The notes under the pieces are model-generated. The model made no database searches, was not told where the DNA came from, and saw only the letters and a list, made by a program, of their open reading frames with translations. A program made the position numbers and the translations under genes. A stretch of DNA of 64,000 nucleotides from Pycnococcus provasolii (lineage: Eukaryota; Chlorophyta; Pseudoscourfieldiophyceae; Pseudoscourfieldiales; Pycnococcaceae). Where the stretch lies: positions 992,001 through 1,056,000 of the forward strand of contig OW568864.1 in the NCBI GenBank assembly GCA_938743325.2, read 5' to 3'. The stretch's first letter is position 1; each line of letters starts with the position of its first letter. Positions 44,653 through 53,678 of this stretch are shown piece after piece.

Positions 44653-45709
44653 TTAATCAGCAGCATTTGGCTTCCTCGCCGTGATGACGCCAAATTTGAT
44701 GACGCCACGACGGTAACCGAGCTGCATCAGAGGCATCACGAGAGCACCCTGCAGCGTTTTGGGACCTGCGCGAAGAACGCCCGTCAAACCCTGCGGTGTG
44801 AGCGCCGTACCAATCACCGCGAGCCAGAACCAGCTCACCTCGTCACTCCAGTCAGTCGTGCGCACGTCTTCCATACCCTCCTTCTCGAAGAGATCCTTGT
44901 AGTCTGCGACACTACACCACTTTGGAAGATAGTACGCGTCACAGATACGATCCAGGATGAGCTGCTCGTCCCAAGACAGGCTAGTCTCGCCAGGTGCGAG
45001 GTCGCGGTGGCACCACGTGACGACGATGACGCGACCACCAGGCGCGGTGACACGGCACAGCTCGTTCACAAACTGTGGCTTGGTCGGCATATGCTCGCCG
45101 CTCTCCATGGACCACACGAGGTCGTAGCTCCCGCTATCGAACGGCATGTTCATCGCGTCCGCAACCTGAAGGGATACCTTGTCACCAAGTCCAGCACTCG
45201 CGTTCAGCTCATTTCCGCGCGCCGCCTGCCTTGGACTTAGTGTCACAGCATCCATCGTTGCGCCGTACTTCTTAGCGATGTATCGCGAGCTCCCACCTAT
45301 GCCACACCCGACGTCAACGCCGCGCGATACGGAGGAGACGTCCGCAAAACGCAGTGCCTCCTCGATCATGTCCACCTGTGCCTGCTGGTGGTCGAGGCGT
45401 AGCGTTCCGTTTGGGTAGTACCCGTGGTGCATGTGCTCACCCCACCTGTTTCGTTTTCGGCGTTAGGTTAGTACTTATTGTCTGCCTGCCTGCCTGCCTG
45501 CCACAGGCTGGTTAGAGATGAACTTCTTACATGGATTCCCACAGCTCGCTCGACTCGTCGTAGAAGTCGCCGATGCCAGCCTTCAGCTCATCTATGGATC
45601 GCTCCGCCGCGCGAGCTCTGACCCTCCTGGTGCTTCCTTTCGCAGTGACCGACAAACGTAGCCGAGCGCACCTTCCGTGCGCGAGTAACCGTGCCGACGC
45701 CGTCGCCAT
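44653..45709 (-). CDS. VTE4: Gamma-tocopherol C-methyltransferase, plastid (spliced)
   Basis: Uses S-adenosylmethionine to methylate gamma- to alpha-tocopherol in the plastid. Exon 1 runs from ATG 45709 to 45531, exon 2 from 45445 to TAA 44653; total 323 residues. Residues 1-35 form a basic, Ser/Ala-rich transit peptide. Exon 1 ends GIGDFYDESSELWES and exon 2 continues WGEHMHHGYYPNG, which together rebuild the conserved DxSSxxWExxWGxHMHHGYY block of VTE4. SAM motif I is GVDVGCGIGGSSRYIAKKYG (about 102-121), with LSPRQAARGNEL, DAMNMPFDSGSYDLVWSMES and PGGRVIVVTWCHRDL following. VTE4 and related plastid methyltransferases are close, so MPBQ/other substrates are not excluded. It is convergent with the SAP gene (gap 81 bp). 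Confidence 0.88.
45446..45530 (-). other. Intron 2 of the introner-like pair (VTE4, 85 nt)
   Basis: Donor GTAAGAAG, branch AGTACTAACC, acceptor AACAG, phase 2. Homologous to the SAP-gene intron at 44459-44532, from CTCTAACCAGCC to CGAAACAG. It differs by an expanded GGCA microsatellite and a 4-nt indel in the 3' part. Confidence 0.85.
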
Positions 45710-46017
45710 GATCACAGTAACCGTTTCCGGCTGATTGCTTGATATTGACTGGGGAGGGAATCTCGCCACGCTTCCGGGGCGGGAGCCGGGGGGGACTTTG
45801 GGGATCCCGGTCGCGCATCATAACGGCATTTCTATAACCAGCTCTGTAAACTCTCTTAACGACTGTTGTGGTTCGCGCCCGCCATGGCGGCTTCTTCCAG
45901 AAGCCTGAAGAGTCCGCCTTTCGGTGCGAGTCCGACGCAACATTCGCGAGCCAGAGGAGCGGCCGGCACGTCCGCCTTGTGTCGCCGACGGAAATGACAT
46001 AATGATCAAACCGAAGC

Positions 46018-46395
46018 CAAATCGGCTGGGTGGCCGACGGATCCGCTCTCGACGCACGTGGCAAGCAGAACCTCGTGATCACGCCGGGTGCGAAACTGGA
46101 ACGCGACATGACGCGCGCCAACGGATCCATGCACGACATTCTCAAATTTCTCGCCGCCCACGTGGACGAGTGGGACTCCTCGACGGAGGACGTGGCACGG
46201 CGCGATTTCCGGTCGCAGACTCATGCGAAGGAAATGCGTGGCATCGATGCTTGGAAGCGCCGCTTCCCGAACTCGACCTACGAGTGGCCAGGCGAGCAGA
46301 ACGGCATTGTTGCTCGTGCTCTTATTCGCTCTCTGTCCGTTCGCAATGCTAACAGCACGATCCAAGCTGCTCGAACTCTCTTCATTTGGGAGTAA
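46018..46395 (+). CDS. Unknown small protein, start unresolved
   Basis: One plus-strand frame is open from after a TGA at 46003 to TAA 46393-46395 and looks coding: QNLVITPGAKLERDMTRANG, DILKFLAAHVDEWDSSTED, then EWPGEQNGIVARALIRSLS. There is no ATG near its beginning. Just upstream (45883 on) another frame has a start, MAASSRSLKSPPFGASP, and a third reads FFQKPEESAFRCESDATF, so an unrecognised intron or a frameshift probably lies at 45990-46020. No known family. Confidence 0.45.
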   Translation, partial: QIGWVADGSALDARGKQNLVITPGAKLERDMTRANGSMHDILKFLAAHVDEWDSSTEDVARRDFRSQTHAKEMRGIDAWKRRFPNSTYEWPGEQNGIVARALIRSLSVRNANSTIQAARTLFIWE

Positions 46396-46720
46396 CCATT
46401 GTAGAGGTTTCTAACCAACTTAAAAAACTTAAAAAAACTAAAATATTTATGCACATTTTATCATAACACTGTTTACTATTTCGTGATATGGGAATATTAA
46501 TGTATTTACTCTTTTGTATCCGTGCATATCTTCTATTATTGCTTCCGGACATACTTTTTCTATTTCATCTACCATTTTAATCCTACCATAATAGGATTAT
46601 ACTAGTTATTCTGCACAATTTCTTTAACAATAAATTTTAGATATAGTTAAAAAATTTGTGTAATGCTTTCTTTAACAATAAATCTGTGTAATGGTAGCTT
46701 GCATTCATTCTGCGATCAAA
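46396..46720. other. AT-rich islet
   Basis: About 300 bp of roughly 70% A+T in a window that is otherwise GC-rich. It contains direct repeats of CTTTAACAATAAAT and TGTGTAATG near 46620-46690. It lies between a plus-strand unknown gene and the convergent hydrolase-SAP gene. Organelle- or element-derived DNA is possible; I recognise no organellar gene. Confidence 0.7.
46447..46575 (-). CDS. 42-codon AT-rich ORF of unknown origin
   Basis: Within the AT-rich islet a minus-strand ATG opens a 42-residue frame (MVDEIEKVCPEAIIEDMHGY, then KRVNTLIFPYHEIVN, ending KCA). Amino acid usage looks natural despite the AT-rich DNA (AUA, AAA and GAA codons), unlike neighbouring genes. It may be a fragment of a larger foreign gene. 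Confidence 0.3.
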   Translation of the reverse strand: MVDEIEKVCPEAIIEDMHGYKRVNTLIFPYHEIVNSVMIKCA

Positions 46721-46812
46721 AGCTGAAGCGAACTACCTGTCGATTTCTGAACAACGGGAGGGGGGTGGAGGAGGCGGACATGAAAACGACAGAGTTCCAT
46801 AACTCGAAAACT

Positions 46813-47919
46813 TTACAAAGGCTTCTTGCCTAGAAGCGCGTTCACCAAGTCGATCTTCTCGCTACAGCCCGCCGTCGACACGCCTCGCGACGCGCACAGC
46901 GCCTTAAGCTCTTTGATGCTCATTGCGCGCAGGTCGTCCTCCGAAGGCGCAGGGGCCGACGCCGGTGGCGGCGCCGCGCCATCATCCTCGCCGAGGCATC
47001 CGCGAAGCAACTGCGAAACCGCATCTGACCACTCGCGTCCAGCGACGATAAGAACGTCGTTGTGCGACGCCGTGGGGAAGATCAGCTTGCGCTTGCGCGG
47101 GTGAGGCAGCGCATTCGCGCAGTCGTGCGCCTGCTTCACAGGAACAATTTCGTCGCGTTCGCCGTGCAGCACTAGCGCGGGAATGTTCGCCAACTTGCAC
47201 TTTGCGAGCGTGTTCATGGGATCCGGCGAGTTCTGCAACAACTGCGCGCCCGCGGGTCCCAACATCATGACGATCGACGAAACCATAGGAAGTTCCGTGA
47301 TGCTCATGAGCCCGCTGTCCACGACAAGGCCTGCAACAGCCGGTAAGCCGTCCTTCGCTGAGTTAGCGGCGACGTGCACGGCAGACGCCGCGCCGATGGA
47401 GCGGCCGATGGTGACGATCGGACCGCGCACACCTGCGGTTGCGAGGATTGCGGGAGCCGCCCTGGCGATGTCCGCGGCGTCTGGGCACAGCTTCGTTAGG
47501 GATGGACTGCCGGTACTCCATCCGTAGCCGCGGTAGTCCACGCTCAGGACGGCGTAGTTGATCTTGTGGAACACGTCAACAAACGTGCCAAGGTCGGTGC
47601 ACACCTCAGCGTTTCCGTGGAAGTAGAGCACGACGCCCGTCTTCTCACCGTCAGTCGTTTCAGGCAGGTAGAGGCGGTACCCCACCTTCGCCTTGTCACC
47701 TTCTGCTCCCACGTCGATGGTTCCGTCGCGCACGCGTCCTTCGTTTTCGCCGTACTGCTTGGGCGCGCTTCGCGCGTTGAAAGCGAACTGCGCAATGAGC
47801 GGGTGTGACCAGAGCGATCCCGCGCCGTTGTCACCTCCAAGCAGGCCTTGCAGGAACGCCATGGGGTCCCCTCCTGCACCTCCTGCTCCACCAGGTCCTC
47901 CGAAAGGCGGCTGCGCCAT
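46813..47919 (-). CDS. Alpha/beta hydrolase with C-terminal SAP domain
   Basis: 368 residues from the ATG ending at 47919 (MAQPPFGGPGGAGG). The hydrolase part (about 60-310) has the oxyanion strand VVLYFHGNAEVCTD, YAVLSVDYRGYGWSTGSPS, nucleophile elbow GRSIGAASA (Ser174), acid in LHGERDEIVP (Asp256) and base in TASHNDVL (His286), so the triad is complete. The GNAE and YRGYGxSxG pattern is like the ABHD17/ABHD13 (BEM46) group, which includes depalmitoylases. An acidic linker leads to a SAP motif (329-363, LRAMSIKELKALCASRGVST, EKIDLVNALLG). This pairing of a serine hydrolase with a SAP DNA-binding motif is unusual. The long N-terminal frame extension upstream of 47919 is not used in this model. 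Confidence 0.82.
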   Translation of the reverse strand: MAQPPFGGPGGAGGAGGDPMAFLQGLLGGDNGAGSLWSHPLIAQFAFNARSAPKQYGENEGRVRDGTIDVGAEGDKAKVGYRLYLPETTDGEKTGVVLYFHGNAEVCTDLGTFVDVFHKINYAVLSVDYRGYGWSTGSPSLTKLCPDAADIARAAPAILATAGVRGPIVTIGRSIGAASAVHVAANSAKDGLPAVAGLVVDSGLMSITELPMVSSIVMMLGPAGAQLLQNSPDPMNTLAKCKLANIPALVLHGERDEIVPVKQAHDCANALPHPRKRKLIFPTASHNDVLIVAGREWSDAVSQLLRGCLGEDDGAAPPPASAPAPSEDDLRAMSIKELKALCASRGVSTAGCSEKIDLVNALLGKKPL

Positions 47920-48073
47920 GCTTCGAGATTCGACTTGCTTTCCGTGAAAATGAAGAAAAGGACGGAGAGGTCCACGTTTAGGGGTTAGAAATGGAATTTG
48001 TTTAGGGGTTCCAGTGAGGTTGTTCCGTGTTCCACGCTCTTCGACCATTCTTCTTCTTCTCCTTCTCCCTTCT

Positions 48074-49633
48074 ATGGCACCCCTCGCCCTCGCGGCAGGC
48101 ATGGCGTGCACGTCGTCGAAATCACGCTCAGGCTCAGGCTCTTTTCAGAAGTCTTTGTCCCAGGTGCCTGGTAAGAGACGTGGTGGTCCACTTCGCCGGC
48201 CTGCTCCATCCACGTCCACGTTGCTGCCTGCTACTGGACGTGCCTTCTCGTGCTCGCGTGTTCTTAGCGTCTTTCGCGTCATCAACCTCCCTTCACGTTC
48301 ACGAAGTTCAAAGGCAGTCGCTTCTTCTTCGCCGATCTCTCAGTCTCAGCCGCTCAGTCTTGATGGCTCAGAAAATCGTTCAGAAACACTCGTCGAAGCG
48401 CTCGTTGATGTACTGGGCTCGCACGTCGCGGCGACGGAGGCAATAAGCAGGGCGGCGCAACTGCGACTGCGCAAGCCAGAGCACGTGCGCGCCATCGCGA
48501 AGGCACTCACCGACGTGCTTGGAGGCGGCGATGCGATGGTCTCAGCCGTCAGCCGCAGTCCAGCGCTACTGCTGTGCAGCGCCACCTCCGTGCGGACTGC
48601 GCTACCAGCAATTGCGCACGCACTTGAAAGCCTGCAGAGTGCGATGCTCGAGGAGAATCCTGACGCCGAGGTGGAGGAGGTGGAGGACGTCGTTGCCGAC
48701 TTAGTCGTGAAGGTGCCGAGCATTTTGCAGGTGTCGCCGGCGGGAGCGCGTGCGTCGGCTGACGCACTTCGTGTCGCGCTTGGGGCGACCCTCGCGCACG
48801 AGGTTGTGTCGCGCTCGCCGCGCCTGCTTTGCTCGCGTGCCGCGACACTCACAGAGAGCGCGGATGCCTGCGTTCGAGTGCTCGGATTGAGCGAGTCTAC
48901 AGAACTCATCAGGCGAACGCCTAGCGTGCTACGATCCAAGGCGGCGACAATTGAGGCGGCGGCGGGCTTCTTCCGCGAAACATTCGGGGAGGAGCAGATG
49001 CAGGACATGCTCGGTCGAAATGTGAGCATTCTTGGCACGAAGCGCGCGACGTTGGAGGGATCGTGGCAAGCTTGGCGAGACGACGTCTTCGGCGGCGACA
49101 GGGAAGCGGCACTTGATTTTGTCACCAAGCGCCCGCAGCTTCTTCGATCGAAAGGCGAGAGCATCGTCGGGTCCGTGCGCGTGGTACACGAAAGGCTGCT
49201 ACGACGTGAACCTGAAAAGCACTTCAAAGACGGCGGCGGCGACGACGGCGACGGCGACGGCGACGACGATAGTGCACTCAACCCCGACGACGTGCTTGCG
49301 GCGCTACGCAAGATTGGTCCGTATGCCGCGACGTGCAAGCCGGAGCACATTTCGGGTGTGATTGACGCGCTTAGTGGTGCGATGGGAAGCGCAGGTGCCG
49401 CAAGGAACACATGCCTAAGCTACCCGCGCGTCCTCTCGCTGCACCCTGGAACACTAAGATCGCGCCTGACGGTGCTAGAGAGCGCGCTCGACGATCGCCT
49501 GGGAGGAAACTCGGTGGACGAACGACGCCGTCTTCTATCGGAATCCTCCAGCACAGTTGGCCGACTTCTGCGAGAAAGCTTCGACGTAACCAATGCACGC
49601 GCATTTGCTGACAAGTTGTGTGAAGACGTGTAA
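48074..49633 (+). CDS. mTERF-family organelle gene-expression factor
   Basis: 519 residues from ATG 48074 (MAPLALAAGMACTSSKSR). mTERF proteins bind organellar nucleic acids through stacked three-helix repeats. An N-terminal Ser/Arg-rich region of about 90 residues fits a plastid or mitochondrial transit peptide. Then repeats with the typical SP/TPxxL pattern occur: AVSRSPALLLCSATSVRTAL, VVSRSPRLLCSRAATLTESA, LIRRTPSVLRSKAATIEAAA, FVTKRPQLLRSKGESIVGSV and LSYPRVLSLHPGTLRSRLTV. An Asp/Gly-rich insert (DDGDGDGDDD) separates the last ones. The organelle cannot be decided from sequence. Confidence 0.85.
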   Translation: MAPLALAAGMACTSSKSRSGSGSFQKSLSQVPGKRRGGPLRRPAPSTSTLLPATGRAFSCSRVLSVFRVINLPSRSRSSKAVASSSPISQSQPLSLDGSENRSETLVEALVDVLGSHVAATEAISRAAQLRLRKPEHVRAIAKALTDVLGGGDAMVSAVSRSPALLLCSATSVRTALPAIAHALESLQSAMLEENPDAEVEEVEDVVADLVVKVPSILQVSPAGARASADALRVALGATLAHEVVSRSPRLLCSRAATLTESADACVRVLGLSESTELIRRTPSVLRSKAATIEAAAGFFRETFGEEQMQDMLGRNVSILGTKRATLEGSWQAWRDDVFGGDREAALDFVTKRPQLLRSKGESIVGSVRVVHERLLRREPEKHFKDGGGDDGDGDGDDDSALNPDDVLAALRKIGPYAATCKPEHISGVIDALSGAMGSAGAARNTCLSYPRVLSLHPGTLRSRLTVLESALDDRLGGNSVDERRRLLSESSSTVGRLLRESFDVTNARAFADKLCEDV

Positions 49634-49730
49634 AGTAATAGTTAAAAAAGTGAATAAACGCTGTTGTTCCAGCGCGCAGTTGGTTACAGTGACCAGAACG
49701 TAGGAAGGGAAGACGGTTGGGGGTTACAAA

Positions 49731-49749
49731 GGGGGGGGGGGGGGGGGGG
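49731..49749 (+). repeat. Poly-G tract, 19 G
   Basis: In the 180-bp gap between the convergent mTERF and UBC9 genes. The length is likely assembly-dependent. Confidence 0.9.
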
Positions 49750-49813
49750 AGGGCGGAAAGGCTGCTGATGTGAGTCGCTCGTGTTCCAACCGTGGTGCGT
49801 ACTTGTGTGCTTC

Positions 49814-50293
49814 TTAGAAGTTGGATGGGTACTTTTTCGCCTGGCTCTTCACTCTGCGCGTATACTCTGCTCGATTCTGCGTGTACAGCATGTAGCTTTC
49901 GCTCTGCGCGGGTGAGTTGGGGTTCGCGTTGTCGAGCAGGTCCTGGATACCAAGCAGGATCTGCTTGACGGTGATGGAAGGCCTCCAGTCTTCGTCCTCG
50001 TTGAGGATCGAGAGGCACACGGTTCCGGACGGATACACGTTAGGGTGGAAGAAGTCCTTGGGAAACTTCGCCTTCGGCGGCTTGGACGGGTACTCGTCAC
50101 TGAACTCGAGCGTGACTGGGAAGTACCCCCCTTCCCACGGCGTGTTATCCTTCCCCGGGATTGTGCACTGCCACCTCATCATGTTCTGCGACGCGTCAGG
50201 CAGCGTCTCCGGCTTCGCCACGAACCCGAACGGCTTGTCCTTTCTCCAAGCCTTGCGCTCCTCCGCGATGCGACCGCGCGCTATGCCCGACAT
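49814..50293 (-). CDS. UBC9: SUMO-conjugating enzyme UBC9
   Basis: E2 enzyme that transfers SUMO to lysines. 159 residues from the ATG ending at 50293 ([19 protein letters not shown]), the family's characteristic start and its usual length (157-160). Conserved blocks include [37 protein letters not shown] and [18 protein letters not shown] with the catalytic Cys at 93, the same position as in human UBC9. Then [19 protein letters not shown]. The frame continues upstream of 50293 but the MSGIA start is unambiguous. Confidence 0.97.
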   Translation of the reverse strand: MSGIARGRIAEERKAWRKDKPFGFVAKPETLPDASQNMMRWQCTIPGKDNTPWEGGYFPVTLEFSDEYPSKPPKAKFPKDFFHPNVYPSGTVCLSILNEDEDWRPSITVKQILLGIQDLLDNANPNSPAQSESYMLYTQNRAEYTRRVKSQAKKYPSNF

Positions 50294-50903
50294 GAGAACG
50301 GAGGCGAGAACGAGTGAGCAAAAACTGGGATCCCGGCAGCCGGGCTGCCGGGGGCGGGAACGGAAGCAGGAAAAGGGGGGGGAGCGTGAGCAGGAAAAAA
50401 AACAAAACACGCGAATTCAATTCGGGGTTCGCCCACGACCAGAGGGGACAAGGTGAGGGGACACCAATTTGAGGTCAAGTAGTCTATGTACCTCAGGAGC
50501 TCAGGCTCAGCCAGTCAGGGGGAACCGCCCACCAGATGGTGGAACCAGTTTCTTTTTATCAGGGAGAGCCTTGGGGAGAGGTAAAAGAAATAACGCCAAA
50601 TGGACGAAGATCAGGCGAAGGCACGACGATCGTGACGTTGGACGGGACGAGATGAGACGACGCATGATATTATTACTACGATACACACATGGTACTGTAA
50701 CTATGGTGACACGGTCAGATGTCGATTTTTTGTAGTTGGTATTATACCTTTAGGGATAAAAAGGATTTTTTTGTTACTGATGTTACGAGTCTAGTTTTTC
50801 TTAGAAGCAGGGTCGGTCGGTAAGCTTAAGCTTAAGCTTACCGGGGTACGTATTTTTTAAAACAAGGCCAATTTCATAAGAGCCATTTCATTCACGCAAA
50901 TGT
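50294..50903. other. Intergenic region between UBC9 and PI4K gamma
   Basis: 610 bp with a GGGAACGGAAGCAGGAAAAGG purine tract near UBC9 and a TAAGCTTAAGCTTAAGCTTA run (50821-50840) close to the PI4K stop. No gene is supported. Confidence 0.45.
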
Positions 50904-53678
50904 TCAAGCGTGCATCTCCGCGCAGTACTCCTCCAGCAAATTCGTCAGCGCACTCACGTAAGCGGCGTGGTCGGAAGATCCCTCCGACATCTCCGACGCA
51001 GAAACCTGAAGCGCGCGTTTGCTGAGCTTTTCGAGCGGCGAACGTCCGCCAAACTCGCGCTGCATCACACCCGCGATGTCCGCGGGTGTCATGCCGTGAG
51101 CCGCGCACACCTTCAGGCACGTCGTGCACGTTCGCACCACGTGAGCGCACGCGGGACGAAGGGGCAGGCCGTGGCGACTGAGGAGCGCGAGGTCCACCTC
51201 CGAGTCGAGCGCGGCGATGTACTCGAGATCCTCCTTCGAGAAAGGCTCGTTCGCCTGAGGCCACCAAGCCCACTCGAACGTGAGGTCTGCCAATGACGCG
51301 GGAAAGGCGTAGCCGTTGTCGATCGGCACGAGGCGGTACCTTCCCTTGTTGTCCGAGAAGCTCTTGCTCTTGGGGCGACCGTCGATCGTGTCCTCCATGC
51401 TGCTGCGATCGTGCATGATCCACTTCTCGAAGTTGCCCATGCCGTCGTTGTCGTCGTCGTCGTCGTAGCGTAGCGGGCTGTTGGGCGCACTGCTGCCGCC
51501 TTCGTCGCTCACGCTGCCGCTACCAAAAGCGACGTCGCTGTCGTCCACAACCAGAACGTTCCCGCCGTGGCGATCGCACTGCGCAATCCTCATGTCCAGG
51601 ATGGCGATGCCGTGAACATCCTGCGTCAGGAACAGGCTCGGCGAGATCTCCTCCGCGTCACCGACGCTGTGAACAAATTCCTGCAGTGCACCACGCTTGA
51701 CACCGCCGCGCGAACCAGCTCCCGCGGCGGAGCAGCGAAGGTTGACGAGCGCGGTGGCGGGAACTCCAGCGCGGCCGCCGTGGTCAATCAGGTAAGCCGC
51801 CACCTCGTTCGCCGCGCCGTCGCCAACACGGGAGCCGCGCTTTAGGCCCTCGACCGTGCTTTCGTTGCGCATGCGACCACCGAGAATGGACATGCCGCCG
51901 CCGCTCCAGCTCTGGCTCAGCATCGACGTCGAGGAGCCTGAGAACGTCATGTCATCGCGGCCTGGCACCCCCACGCCGCTGTCATCGTCCGCGTTGCCTC
52001 CCGAGCGCTCGCGGCGACGCGGATTGTTGCGAGCGAGCGGCTCCTCGTCCTCCGGCTTGAACACAGCCACAACCTTGCCACCGTCACCCTTGAGGAAGTA
52101 GGCGCCTCCGGTACCCGCCTTGGACAGGCTCGGCTGGTACCCGTTGGACAGCCCAATCTGAGCCTGTCGCAGCGCGTGCGAGAGGCTTCCCGCGTGTGAG
52201 AGCGTCGACGGGCTACGGGCCGTTGACGGGCTGCTGGGCCCGGCGGACGACGGCGGCGTGTTGTCCGACGGTGGTGAGTCCGTTGACATGTTGCTGCTCC
52301 CCTGCCGATAAACGGCACGGTGAAGACGGCCAGTGAACAGCGGGCTCGTCGACTCGGAGGATGCAGCGGGCGCCGCCGCCGCGGCGGCTGCGGCGGCTGC
52401 GCCGTTGCTCAGCCGTCGGACGAAAGGTCGCCCTTTCGGCGGCGGCGGGATGGCAATGGACGCTGTCGTTGCAGTATTATTGTCGTCGCTGGAGCCGTTG
52501 TTGTTGTTGGAGTTGCTGCTGCTGCTGCTGTTGTTGTTGTTGGCAAGACCGTCTTCGTTGGCAGAGTCGCCACCCACGAACGGCAGCATCTCCTCCTCGT
52601 CCTCGCTCAGCACCGTCTCCGGCACAATGTCAAGCGTCAGCTCCGTGACGCCGTGCTCGATTCCGTAGTCGATGAGAGGCGTGTCGTTCCACTCGAGGCG
52701 GCGTCCGCTGCCGTGCACCACCACGGCATCAGTCTCCGCGAGAGGAACGCCGCGTGCACGCTCGATTTTCTCCCTCAGAGACATGGTCGACTCCGAAGAC
52801 GTGACGCTGAGCTCCATGAGCTGCGTTCCCTTGCCGCCCCGGCCCCGGCTGCTGCCACGATCCGTCCCTCCAGCCGACAGGTCGTCCGTAGTCGCGGCGG
52901 CACCTCGCACGCGCACCTTGGCGGACTTGCGCACGACAAGGTGGAAAACGGTCGAGCCCATTCCGGACGGCAGCTCGCTAATCAGCAGCTCGTCCTGGAG
53001 CGGCTGGCCGTTGCCGAGAAGCTGCTGCCGGCTCCTCTCCACGCCCGTCATCTCGGAGAGGCGATCCTTGAGGTCCGCGACACGTCCCTCGTCGTTGAGC
53101 AGCACCTGATGCTCGCGCTCGACGAGACTGCTGTCGAGCGCCTTGACGCGCACCCACATGAGGTCCTTGAGATTCACGCAGATGTGTGCAAACTGCTGAG
53201 AGCTCGCGCTCTGCCGCATGTTGCTGCCGCCGCCGCCGCTCGCCGTTTCGCCGAGCGACTTGAGGCTGTCCGACGATCCTCCGGGCGCGGGTAGAAGGCC
53301 GGCAAGGTTTTCGCTGCTGAGGCTGCTCACCATCTGCATGCCGTTTCCATTCGACTGGTGCCCCGTTCGAACGAGCAGGTCTATGCCAGTGATTGGTTGC
53401 TTGGGAAGCAGCTGCACGCTAGACACGCGCCCATCCGCGAGCGTCGACGAGACGTACAGCGAGATGTCGTCGCGGCTTCCGAGGCGAGGTAGTTGCGGTG
53501 CGGTGTTGTCGTCGTCGTGGTCGACGTTGGCGAGTAGGCTGAGGTGGCGGTTTGGCGAGGAGATGGCTTTGACCGGCGTCGTGGTGGTGGTGGTGGTAGT
53601 GTCTTCAACAGGTGGTGGTGGTGATAGCGACTGTTGCTGTTCGAGAGGTGCACTTTCTGTCGTGGTGATGGTTGTCAT
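50904..53678 (-). CDS. Phosphatidylinositol 4-kinase gamma-like, two ubiquitin-like domains
   Basis: A plant-type UbDK gamma: type II PI4-kinase fold behind ubiquitin-like (UBL) domains; some plant members phosphorylate proteins, not lipids. 924 residues from ATG 53678. The Thr/Ser/Gln-rich N-terminus is disordered. UBL1 (about 167-250) has EVRVADLKDRLSEMTG-like and RQQLLGNGQPLQDE segments; UBL2 (about 285-355) has RREKIERARGVPL-like and GRRLEWNDTPLIDYGI. A low-complexity Asn/Ser/Ala linker follows. The kinase (about 515-860) has GTGGAYFLKGDGGKVVAVFK (ATP loop and Lys), QCDRHGGNVLV (catalytic Asp) and VPIDNGYAFP (metal Asp). FEWAWWPQANEPF matches the plant family's xWxxWPQA block. Short acidic inserts interrupt the kinase. 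Confidence 0.88.
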   Translation of the reverse strand: MTTITTTESAPLEQQQSLSPPPPVEDTTTTTTTTPVKAISSPNRHLSLLANVDHDDDNTAPQLPRLGSRDDISLYVSSTLADGRVSSVQLLPKQPITGIDLLVRTGHQSNGNGMQMVSSLSSENLAGLLPAPGGSSDSLKSLGETASGGGGSNMRQSASSQQFAHICVNLKDLMWVRVKALDSSLVEREHQVLLNDEGRVADLKDRLSEMTGVERSRQQLLGNGQPLQDELLISELPSGMGSTVFHLVVRKSAKVRVRGAAATTDDLSAGGTDRGSSRGRGGKGTQLMELSVTSSESTMSLREKIERARGVPLAETDAVVVHGSGRRLEWNDTPLIDYGIEHGVTELTLDIVPETVLSEDEEEMLPFVGGDSANEDGLANNNNSSSSSNSNNNNGSSDDNNTATTASIAIPPPPKGRPFVRRLSNGAAAAAAAAAAPAASSESTSPLFTGRLHRAVYRQGSSNMSTDSPPSDNTPPSSAGPSSPSTARSPSTLSHAGSLSHALRQAQIGLSNGYQPSLSKAGTGGAYFLKGDGGKVVAVFKPEDEEPLARNNPRRRERSGGNADDDSGVGVPGRDDMTFSGSSTSMLSQSWSGGGMSILGGRMRNESTVEGLKRGSRVGDGAANEVAAYLIDHGGRAGVPATALVNLRCSAAGAGSRGGVKRGALQEFVHSVGDAEEISPSLFLTQDVHGIAILDMRIAQCDRHGGNVLVVDDSDVAFGSGSVSDEGGSSAPNSPLRYDDDDDNDGMGNFEKWIMHDRSSMEDTIDGRPKSKSFSDNKGRYRLVPIDNGYAFPASLADLTFEWAWWPQANEPFSKEDLEYIAALDSEVDLALLSRHGLPLRPACAHVVRTCTTCLKVCAAHGMTPADIAGVMQREFGGRSPLEKLSKRALQVSASEMSEGSSDHAAYVSALTNLLEEYCAEMHA

